Below, in pieces: positions 35,236-46,111 of a stretch of 64,000 nt of DNA. The translations under genes and the position numbers were made by a program. How positions within the stretch are numbered: the stretch's first letter is position 1; every line of letters begins with the position of its first letter. The stretch lies in NCBI GenBank assembly GCA_902702965.1, contig CACRXP010000001.1:5002447-5066446 (forward strand). The letters are read 5' to 3'. The DNA is from Spirometra erinaceieuropaei. Its lineage: Eukaryota; Platyhelminthes; Cestoda; Diphyllobothriidea; Diphyllobothriidae. A model generated the notes under the pieces. It ran no database searches. It was given only the letters and a program-made list of their open reading frames with translations, and had not been told where the DNA came from.

Positions 35236-36105
35236 TAGAAGGAAGTCTAAACTTTTAGCCTAAGCTAATGTTTGGACTGCGAGCAAATTGCTTACATCGC
35301 ACCAAAATGCACTACCGCTGCCTTTGCGAGTAGGATACCTGTCTAGGTGTTTGATTAAATTAATGCTGGAGGTCAGTGGCAGACCGTTGAACATAACTAC
35401 GCTCGATGAACGCAAATGCGCGTTCCAATCTAAACTATTCGTAGCAATTCTAGGGCAAAGAGCCCCGACTTGACGTTGCGTGTTGTTGAATATTAACCCA
35501 GGCACTGAAAAAGTGCATTTTATGCACTCTCGGAAAAAGAACTTTAGACGTCATGGTAGCCATAATTTCGGAGTCCTTTATTTGGATCTCTCCATCTGTT
35601 TGAGGAGCACAAATGATAAATATTAGAGTTTTCATATCGTTATTGATTAAGTGAACACAAGTTTTTTAACGTTGGACCAAGTGTTTGAAATTTTTTGCAT
35701 TACTCGTCTCTTAACAGAAATTTTTTTCGACATCAACGTTTGCCTACTATTAAGCCGTTTGCTAATAAGAGCGACACCTGTCATGGGAAGGACTTCAGCA
35801 AGAACTGCTCTTCCGGCTACGTCATGAAACCCAGTCCAGAGCTATCACGAGCCATCGCACACTGGCGACTAAAAAAGCAGGGAAAGACATCAAAAGACAT
35901 CTTTGATGGCCATTTCTGGCGTGTTAGCCATCAACAGCCGGTCCCACTTGTCTTTGGCGCTACTTTTCTCGTATCTGCCAGTCGCTATGTAGCTGCTTGT
36001 GTGCGCTGTATACAGAGACTCCGGTTGGAAGTGTGTGTCCTCTACCTGATCTGTGAACGCTCTTCCAGCGTTTGCCGATATCCTCAACCACAGTAGACGC
36101 AACAG
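35236..36105. other. No recognised gene; contains a SINE fragment
   Basis: Contains a short minus-strand SINE body fragment at about 35899-35955 (ggctgttgatggctaacacg followed by ccagaaatggccatc). Frames of 81 and 133 codons (35260-35505 minus and 35695-36096 plus) are not recognised; the second runs through the SINE fragment and is unlikely to be a gene. Confidence 0.4.
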
Positions 36106-36285
36106 CGGGCACATGAGCCAAATGATAGGGCGTTGGATTCAATGGCACTCCATGAACAAGGGACGCTGTTTCGAATCTCAGGCCGTGAAAGTTTGAGGTT
36201 GAGTGTGACCGGCTGACGATGGCTGAGAAGCCAGAAACTGTGACCCCAATTCCCTTATTTTTGACGGTGTTCCATCCAGACAAGG
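36106..36285 (+). mobile_element. tRNA-derived SINE, diverged
   Basis: A-box-like gggcacatgagccaaatgat, tRNA-like gggcgttggattcaat, B-box-like gctgtttcgaatctcaggcc, then body gagtgtgaccggctgacgat followed by gctgagaagccagaaactgt. Same family as the other SINEs but more diverged. A perfect 12-bp hairpin follows at 36292-36319. Confidence 0.7.
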
Positions 36286-36291
36286 ATAAGA

Positions 36292-36319
36292 CCCGGTGTT
36301 GTCAATGGACAACACCGGG
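36292..36319. other. Perfect 12-bp hairpin
   Basis: Stem cccggtgttgtc pairs exactly with gacaacaccggg around the loop aatg. It sits 7 bases past the end of a SINE body. No U-run follows, so it is not a polymerase III or bacterial-type terminator. Function unknown. Confidence 0.6.
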
Positions 36320-36584
36320 CAAAGTTCATTCAACTTACGAAGTGAGCTTCTAATGATCGGCATCGAATTCGTCGAGTATCATCTGTAGCGCTGTTTTTCG
36401 AAAACTGTAGTCACAGTCCCGTGCGCTGGAAGCCCGGGTACCTTGTTTGCGTTTGGGACATTCAAACGGGGATGTTAAAGTGTTCTTTGCGTAAAAACCG
36501 ACCTAAAATGCTCTGAAAATTGTTGTCTCATCAGACACTGTTAACTAAGTGGACATGGGAAGTGAGAATGACATTTCTGGCAAA

Positions 36585-36640
36585 TGGTGGCTAACGTACC
36601 AGCAACTGCCATCGCAGTCACCCTTGTCGTTGGGTACTTG
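36585..36640 (+). mobile_element. SINE tail fragment
   Basis: The segment gtggctaacgtaccagcaac, continuing to cagtcacccttgtcgttggg, matches the end of the SINE body. It is a short relic without promoter boxes. Confidence 0.4.
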
Positions 36641-37071
36641 CCTACAGATGCTCCAAGATGAAGCTTTAAAGTCCATCAGGCTCGGCGTATTCCGTACTCT
36701 GAGTTATCAAATCTCTGTCAGAAAAGGAGTTCTGTGACTCATGTTCAGACATTTTAAAGTGAGCTATCGAGATAAAAAAGAAGACTAAATCTGTGGACAA
36801 CATTCCTTGTCTTTGCATAATAACTGTCGACATTGTACCATTAGATGTCGCCTCGATACGTTTGGTCGCTTGCCTGCGCCAATAGCATTGGCAATGACTT
36901 GCTCTTATGGCTTGTCGTCACATCGCCAGAGCGTTTTTAACGATATGCTGTCGCTTTTCAACCCTTCAGCTCGTCTTTTTCCTTTGTCGATTAGGCTTAT
37001 TCTTGTACCATCTCTACCTGAACAACCTAAGCCTCTGGCGTCCGACTTGTCCTCATTCTAATGTACGTAAA
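36641..37071. other. No recognised gene
   Basis: An 84-codon plus-strand frame at 36807-37061, rich in Leu, Ser and Pro, is not recognised. It ends just before the tandem duplication begins. Confidence 0.3.
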
Positions 37072-38627
37072 GATACATGAATTGGTTAGGCAGTAGGAGA
37101 CCGACTTATTGGACAACCGAGCCAACAGCTCCTCCGATTTTGGTTATGAGTCCTCGGGAGTACAAGGCATTACGGCTCTGCGCATTGCGTAATACGGCTT
37201 CACAATTGCTTGTCGTTACCCAAACAAGGCGGCACAAAAGCCACTAACCCCAATTTGAGGTGTGAAGGCACGCCTAGATGCGCCTCCCGCAGTGCCAGCC
37301 ACTCTTTTTGTTGGGGCGTGGAGTGGAACGCCAAGGTGCGGACACGACCGTACCATCCGCTTGCGGCCTCCTTCGCCTTTGGTATTCTTAACTCTGACTT
37401 GACACCGGGTCCAGGTGGAGTAGGAGGAGAGAGTGCGGTAGATGCTGTGAAAGTCCGTAAAGTAAACCATGCGCGAGTCCCCGTGTCTGCCTCACATTGC
37501 TGTGGAGAACACGGTCGACATCGTCGGCAACGACGGCCGAACTATCAACGTTTCAGCAAACGGCAGTTATTTCCCTGCCTTCAAACACTGTTCCGAATTG
37601 CAACTTAAGGTGCACAGGTCACGTCCACTGTTAGGTCATCCTAGAGAGTTCTTTGATGTAGACAAGTCCGTTCAGCCGTCGGGCCAACTTCTCTTGGGCC
37701 GTCAGCTAATCATATGCTAATGCTTGTTTTACACCGAAAAACTGTTCCTGTATCCAATTATGGTTGGCAGGTATGTACAGTCATTCCGCTGTTTTTTTTT
37801 CAGCTGGTATGCTCCAATGCGAGTGAAATACTTGACGGCGTGTGATGACGACCACTCTTATGGGGCATTGAATGATACCCGTTGGCATATATTATTTAAT
37901 CGTCGCCAACGATTCTCATAAATAGTTTATTTTGAAAATTCAGACTAGGAGGCCTTTTTAAAGAAACAACCGATCCACCTTGGTTCAAGGTCAAATTTTG
38001 GATCATAGCTTCCATCACCTGTAAGGCATTTCTAACTGGGTTCATTCAGGCCCTCGGCTGGAGCAGACGAGTTCATACTCTCGACTTTTGAAATTACAGC
38101 ATTGACAGGCTGCTTGCGAAGGTTCTGAGGGAGTATAAGAGAATTCACGACAACAGATACATGTGATTTGGCCTCTTTAGTTCACCGAATTGTCATTGTT
38201 GTTATGGTACACTACCTTACAATGCAAACTAGGCAAATAAACCCGACATGATGCCCACTTTCTTTTATTCTTTAAAGCTTCAGAGTGAATGAATTTGTGT
38301 TATGCTTGTCAAATCAGATAATCGTAGGAATTCATGCTTTTGGGGAATGTTTTTTTTGTAATATGTGCTAGCTTATTATGTGTCGCTGACTGGACAAGAA
38401 CCCATGACATCTTGGCCAGCACAAACTATCAGGGTATATAAAAAATCAGTTTTGAACTTAATTGCCTCAGAAAAGAGTTCAGCAGTTCTCAACGTTCGCC
38501 ATCGACGGCATATTTTGGTGCATGCCTATTGTTTCTATTCCTCCGCGGGCATGCTATATTTATACTGTTCTAATGCTGCATTTTCAGCAAGTACTACAAA
38601 TTACAAATAAATGAAAAGACAACTACC
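37072..38627 (+). repeat. Tandem duplication, copy A
   Basis: First copy of a unit that recurs directly downstream (38629-40876). Shared landmarks include attggttaggcag at the start (37080 against 38640), tacggctctgcgcattgcgt (37168), gtggagtggaacgccaaggt (37319 against 39758), the T-run in front of cagctggtatgc (37792 against 40088), actaggaggcctttttaaag (37944) and atgaaaagacaactaccaca at the end. Copies differ by scattered substitutions and indels, including about 110 bases (37635-37728) absent from copy B. Inside lies a partial copy of repeat family D. No coding motif was recognised. Confidence 0.85.
37276..37560 (+). repeat. Dispersed repeat family D, copy D1 (5'-incomplete)
   Basis: Shares with D2-D5 the landmarks gagagagtgcggtagatgct and catgcgcgagtccccgtgtc, followed by acacggtcgacatcgtcggc and gacggccgaactatcaacg. 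It lacks the upstream part with the ggcggattgcgagtcaggct-like segment present in D2 and D3. GC-richer than its surroundings. No coding capacity recognised. Confidence 0.75.
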
Positions 38628-39352
38628 ACAACTGCATAAATTGGTTAGGCAGGAGGAGAACGGCGTATTGGGCAACCGAGCCAACAGCTGAAAGTACACA
38701 CCATACGCGAGCTCTCTGGTTTGAGTGATGATTCCTCAGGAGTACAAGGAATTGCGGCTCTGCGCATTGCGTAATGAGCACTCACGATTGTTTGTCGTTA
38801 CCCAAGCAAGTGGGCACAAACGCAACTAACCCGAAGTTGGGGTGACGACACACAACGCAGGAGGCCACCAACACTTACAAACGACGGCCAGTAGGCCAAG
38901 ACAGCGAGAAAATATTGATCAGCTCAAGGTCAAGTAATTTGGCTGTCTATACAAAATTCTGATCGATTTGTACACTAAACGCCTTGATAACGGAAGCCGG
39001 CCAAGCTCGCCGAAACGCCAGCAAGACAATTCCCTCGATCCGGTGAGGGCCTAGTTTTTCTCAGTTTGTCGTTACTGCTTTATCGGTAGGCGATCAAGCA
39101 ATCGCATGCGAAGTATCACCCTTGTTTTCTCAACCTAGTTTTTTTTATAATTTCAGCAGGTATGGCACATAATTTTCCGAAGAAATTAACGCGTGAACGT
39201 GAAGTAAATCCTTTGGAACGGGGTTTTTCTATATGTTTCGAGAGTTGATATGAATATGTGGGCTGAAATCCATCAGTTACTGTGGAAAGGCAGTGCACTA
39301 TTCACGAGCTGTCAATAAGCAGTCAGTAACATACAAATACTGAGTTGTTTGA

Positions 39353-39480
39353 CATACGGACAGCATAAGTACTAGCTGAAAGCCCAGACACGCGTGCATT
39401 GCTGGTTTTGTGCCGCAGCTGGACTCATATGCGAAACACGCGTGTCTGGACTTTCAGCTAGTACCTGCGCTATCAGTATG
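39353..39480. mobile_element. Hairpin MITE-like element (44-nt arms)
   Basis: Arms 39353-39396 and 39437-39480 are reverse complements at 38 of 44 positions; the inner 28 are almost perfect around actagctgaaag and cagacacgcgtg. The loop is 40 bases. Tips are catac and gtatg. A weaker relative with similar tip sequence may lie at 46603-46761. Confidence 0.7.
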
Positions 39481-39499
39481 GCAAATCGTTCGGTATGAC

Positions 39500-39965
39500 T
39501 GACAACTGTCAACGTTTTAGCCTCCCAGTCGGCCCAGTGTTGTGCATTTGTGGGGAGCGGCCGGCTGGCGGTCTAAGAGTCAGGTTACAATGGCTTCTTC
39601 ACAATGTGCCCTTAATGCCACTCCCACTCCGTAGGCTCTGAGCCAGGTGTGATAGCACGCCTAGGTGCGGCTACGACTGTGTCAGCCACTCTTTTTTTGT
39701 CGGTTAAAATCCCGGTTATTTGCTGGGTGGACCGGGGGTGTGGAGTGGAACGCCAAGGTGCGGGCTCGACCGTACCACCCACCTGCGTCCCCTTCCCGCC
39801 TCTGGCATTCTTAAATCTGTCTTTACGCCGGGTCTAGGTGGTGGAAGAGGAGAGAGTGCAGTAGGTGTTGCGCAAGTCACCGTGTCTGCTTCACCCTGCT
39901 GTGGTGCACACGATGGACATCGTCGCGACGACGGTCGAACTATCAACGTTTCAGCAAATGGCAGT
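39500..39965 (+). repeat. Dispersed repeat family D, copy D2
   Basis: Most complete plus-strand copy. It runs from the ggcggtctaagagtcaggtt segment (39566) through ggttaaaatcccggttattt (39704) and gtggagtggaacgccaaggt (39758) to gagagagtgcagtaggtgtt (39852), then gtcaccgtgtctgcttcacc and gacggtcgaactatcaacg. The same blocks occur in the same order in D3 on the other strand. D3 also has gtgacttgcgc-type sequence that D2 has partly lost. Confidence 0.75.
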
Positions 39966-40876
39966 TAGATCCTTGCCTTCAAACACCGTTCCAAATTGTA
40001 ACTTGAAATCCACAGGGCACGTCCATGCACCGAAAAACTGTTCCCGTATCCAATTATCGTTGGTAGATATATACAGTCATTCTTCTGTTTTTTTTCCAGC
40101 TGGTATGCTTCAATGCGAGTGAAGTACTTGACGGCGTGTGATGACGACCACACTTATGGAGCAGTGAATAATAACCGTTGGTATTTATTATTTAATCGCC
40201 TCACCAATTTTTATAAATAGTTTATTTTGCGTTGTCAGACTAGGAGGTCTTTCTAAAGAAGAAACCGATCCACGTTGGTCCAAGGTCAAATTTTTGATCA
40301 TCGCTTGCATCACATGTAAGACATTTCTCACTGAGCTTGGTCAAGCTCTCGGCTTGAGCAGACGAATTCATGCTCCCTACTTTTGTAATCACAGCATTGA
40401 CGGGCTGCTTGCGAAGGTTCTGAGGGAATATAAGAGACGTCACAACAACAGGCACATCTGATTTGCTCTCTTTAGTTCACCGACTTGTCATTGCTGTTAT
40501 ATTACACTACCTAACAATGCAAATCAAGCAACTAAACCCGACACACTTCCCACTATCTTTTATTCTCTAAAGCTTCAGGCTGAATGAATTTGTTTCATGC
40601 TTGGCAAATCAGCTAATCGCAGGAACTCATGCTTTTGAGGAATATTTATTTCGGAAATGTGTGCCATGACCTTTTGGCCAGTACAAACTATCAGGGGACA
40701 TAAAAAAATCAGTTTTGAACTTATTTGCCTCAGAAAAAGTTTAGTATTACTCAATGTTCTGCATCAACGGCATATTTTGTTTCGTGTCCACTACTTCTAT
40801 CACACCCAAGGCATGCTATATTTACACTGTTCTAATGCTGCATTTAAAAAATAAATGAAAAGGCAACTACCACAGT

Positions 40877-43800
40877 AACAATCGCTGAGACATTGACCAT
40901 AAATTCTGCCCAGGGTAGTGTGCACCTCTTTAAAACAATACAGAATGCTTTTTAATGTCTACATAGGAGAGATCTGGGACAAACAGTAGAAATACGTATG
41001 AAAGCGCATTCATCTTCCATCCGCGCTTATTGTAGAACTGAGTCACCAGCGATAAACATCCTTATGTCGTTTGTACGCATCGGTCCGCAAAAACGTCATC
41101 TGTCCCATCACCGTAAATTCCAATTTTCCGAGGGCGCTGCCGGCAAAGTTGCAAAAATATTGCGATACGAGAGACACCAGCAAACGCTCCCTCCCTGCTT
41201 CTTACATCGTCGAGTTTAGGTGCATGCGAATTTAGTGACTGCTAACGATGCGTCCGATGACATGCACCTGGAAATAGCGCACGACTAAATCTAGCCCACC
41301 CAGCCCCTGTTTTACCCGGGTGAATGGACGCCGCCATCTTCAAAATACACTTTACGGCTGTTTCGTAGGAGATTAGCTACAGTAAAATATTGCATGTATT
41401 TTGCCAAACAGAGACATGATTAGCGAATTTATTATGTAAGGTTATCAGTTATTTCGAGGAATGATGGACAAATACCCTTACCTCATTTAATCGCATTTGG
41501 CGACTTATGCCGTTTAAAAAGACAGCGCTGAAGCAGTAACCTTTTAACCATCCTGGATGCTTAAAAAGCCTACTCAAAATGGATGACGTAAACCAAGAAA
41601 GGTTAACTGAAATTCCGAAATTTGATTTCGATGCAAAATTATTATGTGCGTTGGGTTGTGACACTGACTACCATGCTGCTGAATGTCGAATTATTCCAGT
41701 AGCAACAGGAAGTCAGATTGTGAATGGGCATCTCTCCGGCAACTTGGAATACTTATGCTTGTGAGGAATATAAAATAATGACTACTTATGCAGTACAGAC
41801 AATTTTTACATTGTTTATATGCCCTTATTACTAAAAAAGTATTATATGAATGGCATGCGCAAAAATGTGTTTTTTTTCACTCCCATTGTGGCGAATCATG
41901 TTCCCGTAAAATACCCATCGGAAGAAACTATATGTTTTAGTTTCATAAACGTTCTTAAATTCCAGAATAATTCCCAATCCGAATTGCAATAACATTTGCG
42001 TTAGGGTCTTCCAGCTTAAAAGCTGCTAACTGTCTACCTAAATAAAATTGTATATACCACTGTGCTGATAGGGGGATGCCGTACAAGGCTCCGACTTTAC
42101 GGGGGTGTGGATCACTTCGTAGACTTTCTAAGAAATATCAATAAACACAGAGACATGGAGCCATTAAAATGGAGGTTCTGCGGTATAAGTAAACTGATGA
42201 CAGCAAACCTAGGTTAACCCAAACGTTGTCACTTCGTGGGATAGAAAACATAAAGAAGGTACAATTTACTGGAAAAAGCTGCAAGGCGGCCCACTTCGTT
42301 TATGTTCTCTATGTAATGTTTTGATTAATATGGACATCGAAAGTCAATGCGTGAGGTTAATGTTAAATAATCATTGTTTATTGAGTGTGTTTTGCGGTCG
42401 GACGAAAAAATGCGCTTTCAAAAACGGGCATCGTGGCGCCACTGACATAGCTTTGGAGTACACTGCAGAATACTTGAGACGACAGGACTATTTTAATCAT
42501 TTTGCTTAACCGAGATCACATTAAAAACATTTAGTCAACACCTCATGATATACCTGACGCACTACAAACTCTGGAAATGAATGCGCCATATTTACCCAGG
42601 ATGTTAACTACACCAGATTGATTACGCTTTGAAACGTGTTTAAGGTTTAGGGCAGAGGACATAAATTATTTCACTTGCAACAGCAGTAAAACCCCGAAAA
42701 CTGTCTCAAAATTACAACGGTCCCATCCTCTTAAGAAAAAAAATTAGTATCGGTAAACGCAAGCGGAAGTGCATTTTAATAACCCCACGTCATATTCCAT
42801 GCGTTCCTCCAAGGTAACTGTGCAGTCTATATGGTTCGTTCTTTTTGTACAAAAAGTCGTTTCTATAGAGAACCTATTGCTAGTTGTGGTCGAGCATTCC
42901 ATTCTATTATGTGAAAATGTGACTCTGGGGTTTTTGTGCACAACAGGTAGAGTATGTGCACTTCGCAGACTGTTTGATGGCCTCCGATTTTGTGGAAGAC
43001 ATAGTTTTTCCTTACGGCTATCCTATGGACGTAAACAGTTATTGTGTGTATCCGCCATCCTTGTTACATATCACCTACTGACAGGATATGATCAAACTTA
43101 CCGGATGACGGAATTAGGAATATCTAAGAATTCACTTTGACAGCTAACCACAACCAGAGATTTTTGATGACCTCTGACGACTGCTGGCTGTCTCTCCAAA
43201 AATGGCGTAGTTTCGGAACTGAAAATGTTCTTAATACCACAGTATTTCACTAAAAGTAGCTCTGGACATTTCGTTTGGTCGTTGGTGTGATATAATGTTC
43301 ATATTATCTTGGGGATAATAGGAGATGTTTCCTACCCCAAAACAAAAATTAATAAACTAAGCTCTTCCGTTGGATGACAGTTTGATCGCCTTGAAATTCA
43401 GTCGATTTTCGGTGCATCCAGTAGGGGTGATGTAACGTTTTCATGGACATTAGCGGGCGCAAAACATGCAAGAATTCGATGCCAGAGCCCGCAAGATCAA
43501 ACGAGCACAGACGGGACTGATCATATCCTTCATCATTTTGGCGGTTAAAAAAACACCCTGAACTATATCCCATAAAAATCGCGTGGAATCACACAACTAT
43601 CGTAGTGTAATGAATAAATTCATAATACCTCTACCAATTATATTGGTGGTAAACGTATCTGTCATTTTCAAGACAGTATATTTCTGAAAATTGACCTAAA
43701 TTGGAATCTGCTCTCTATTAGCTAAAATGCATCAGCGTTCTCGACAGTGCCTCGTATCTGATCACTTTGCGCGCCAATGCCCCTGTCTCAATTTTGAAAA

Positions 43801-45145
43801 AAGGTTATTTGGCTAATCGTAGCTCAATATCTCGACGCAGCACGTTGTCTGGATCAAAGTTGGACACATCAGAGTCAAAACAGCTAATTATAGGTAGTGA
43901 GCCCGAGTAATGTCAAAAAGAGTATTTTGGTAAAGCCTTGCAGAAGAACGCGGTTTTGCCAAAAATATTAGACAGTTGCGGGAACAATGGAGTTAATACG
44001 CGCTTGAATAATATTGTCGGAAATCCAAACCAGGCTGGTAATTACCGATCGTTGCGTGACACTGGTAAGCCTTGGACTTCTGACTATCACATATGAGCCT
44101 TCTCTAACTTCGCTCTGCCTTCAGATCTTCACATCACTAAGCTGACCGGCTGGCTTTGACCAAATAAAAGGTGACAAATGATGGAGCTTGTTAGTCGTTG
44201 AAGGAAGCTCGTTCAGCTTAAATCGGAAGTTTCCTTTCGGAGTCTGAAGTAAAAGGCTTATGTTTCTGTTTAGGCCTGCACATTTTCAGCTCTTACTGTT
44301 TTTTAGTCGATTTCCGAGGGTGTACCTTTTGTCAAATTTAGAGGTTTTGGCTCATGGTTCTTCTAATCAACCGGATTTCTTGTAAATTGCCCCGTCTAAG
44401 GAAACCAATGGGCGTCGGCACACATAGCGTACACCTGGAATCAATTTCGACTTAAATCTGATAAAATATTCTGCAATTTCGATTCCTTTTAGCACTGCTA
44501 ACATACGCCAAAAATTGTGTGTTCCGCCGGCCTGACGAAAATATTCACAGGAGTCAGTTTGTGGCCCCGCCACGTATCCATTTCCTTATTTTATCAATTA
44601 AAATACTGCCTTTCATAGAAATTAAGTGAAATGTTTTATGCAGTGGCTGGTGAGTATGAAGTGTCAGCGCCAATCAGCGTTGCTTATCAAAAGCCTTTAT
44701 ACTAGGCAGCATTTGAGTACTGCAAGACAGCTGTGTTCAAATGACTTATAAATTTTGCTACGATCTAGACTGCTATTTTTCCCTATCATCCGTTTCACGT
44801 CTACTGCAAACTGAACTAGGGGAGTTACCAGTGGCTGCTCACTGAGTGGACACCGTAGGCTCAGAAGCTGCTTTGTCGACAACGATGTAATCGTTTTACA
44901 AAAGACGTTATGCTCAAGGTGTCAGGGAGAAGGGATTATCAATGAATTCCAAGCTGGGACAGTTGACAGGAATAAACTCCGCCGCTGGACCGCCTGTATA
45001 CATCTGTGAGCACTCGATGTCTATGTTGATAATCAAATCGAACTGTCTTTAAGACCGTAACCAAAACCATCTTAATTTCCTTCATTAATATCCGGCTTCT
45101 ATGCTGTCTTTTATTCAGTGCACCGCGCGACGACAGTCTTTGAAC
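40877..45145. other. No recognised gene; AT-rich spacer
   Basis: No frame could be assigned. The longest is 123 codons plus at 42769-43140. In another frame, 42923-43081 gives a compact protein-like stretch (VEYVHFADCLMASDF, then VFPYGYPMDV) behind a cag that could be a splice acceptor. This is weak and may be chance. No paired repeats were noticed. Confidence 0.4.
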
Positions 45146-45147
45146 TA

Positions 45148-46111
45148 CAGTACGTGACCGATCTCAAGAAATGTTGGTCGAAATTCTTAAATGCGTTTTC
45201 GATTAGGAAGGATCTCTTAAGTGGGATTGTGATATATATTCTTATGAAGCGTAATTCTCTGATATTTCCTACTTTCCAGAATGTTATCTTTTGAATGCAT
45301 TTATTTTTAACTTCATGTAAAGGCCACCTTTGGTAACAAGTGACTATAGCATGCATTTTTACATTGATTTTACACGGCCTTGTAATTGAAAATACATTTC
45401 ATTGAAAGCATGCGCAAGATCTGCTTTATTTAACTCATTTAATAGCAAATTACGGTGTATTTACATTTTGACTTTGAAAATAGACCATATTCCAGTTTAT
45501 AAAGCCTCCAGATTCCCGAATAATTTTAAGCCAGGTCGGCCGCTAGATCAGCATTTTGCGATTTTAGTCTATAAAATGTATAAGTTTGCGTAAGGAAAAT
45601 CATACATTTCTCTATGCCTTCAAGAATATATGATGTGGAGTTCATAAAAACCTGCAGTGGATACGGACTATGTTTTATGTCTCATTAACAGCATTAATAA
45701 ACGTATTGAAATGATACTGTATGGCTATAAATTGTACCCTCTTAAAATTCCCATAAACAGAGACTATTTAAGACCAAATGTACTTTGTCTTCGATTATCA
45801 AGTGTGAAGACGATGTTACTTTCTACCATATATGACTTCCTACCGCATATGTTGGGCATGCTTTCTACAGAACATATGCAAATTTACAAGGCCATCAAAA
45901 ATCAATGTCAAAATGCACACTACTTATGTAGACATTTTTTACAAAGTGCGGTTGTTACAGGAGGTCAAAAAGAAGTGCATTCAAAAACCAACACCCGGAG
46001 AGTCGGAAATATTATGAGATTATGCCGCACAGTAATCGGTACCTAAGCAATCCTGCTTAATCGAAAGCGCATTTCAGAATTTCAGCTAACATTTCGTGGG
46101 GTCGGTCACTC
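45148..46111 (+). mobile_element. Large palindromic DNA element A2 (type-A ends)
   Basis: The left tip is TA then CAGTACGTGACCGATCTCAA; the right tip is ggggtcggtcact, decayed in its last bases. Arms pair over several hundred bases: tgcgttttcgattaggaagg near 45190 with the stretch near 46055, and the accaacacccggagagtcgg stretch near 45990 with a more decayed partner near 45270. The middle (about 45510-45690), with cgtaaggaaaatcatacatt, matches the core of A1 and B1-B4. No transposase motif. Frames of 129 and 61 codons in the right arm are by-products of AT-rich sequence. Confidence 0.8.

Larger units (their letters stand above)
38629..40876 (+). repeat. Tandem duplication, copy B (interrupted)
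   Basis: Second copy of the unit at 37072-38627. The first about 220 bases (38629-38850) align to the start of copy A; alignment resumes at about 39650 and runs to the end at aaaaggcaactaccacag. Between them lie about 790 bases absent from copy A: unrecognised sequence, a hairpin element at 39353-39480 and the upstream part of D2. Because D2 is longer than D1, some of the difference is loss from copy A rather than gain in copy B. Confidence 0.8.

Noticed and set aside
37210..37608. 132-codon Arg/His-rich protein gene
   Set aside because: The frame runs through repeat family D, and the equivalent frame is not conserved in D2-D5.
45657..46046. 129-codon gene on the plus strand
   Set aside because: It lies across the core and right arm of palindromic element A2, and the corresponding part of A1 has no such frame.
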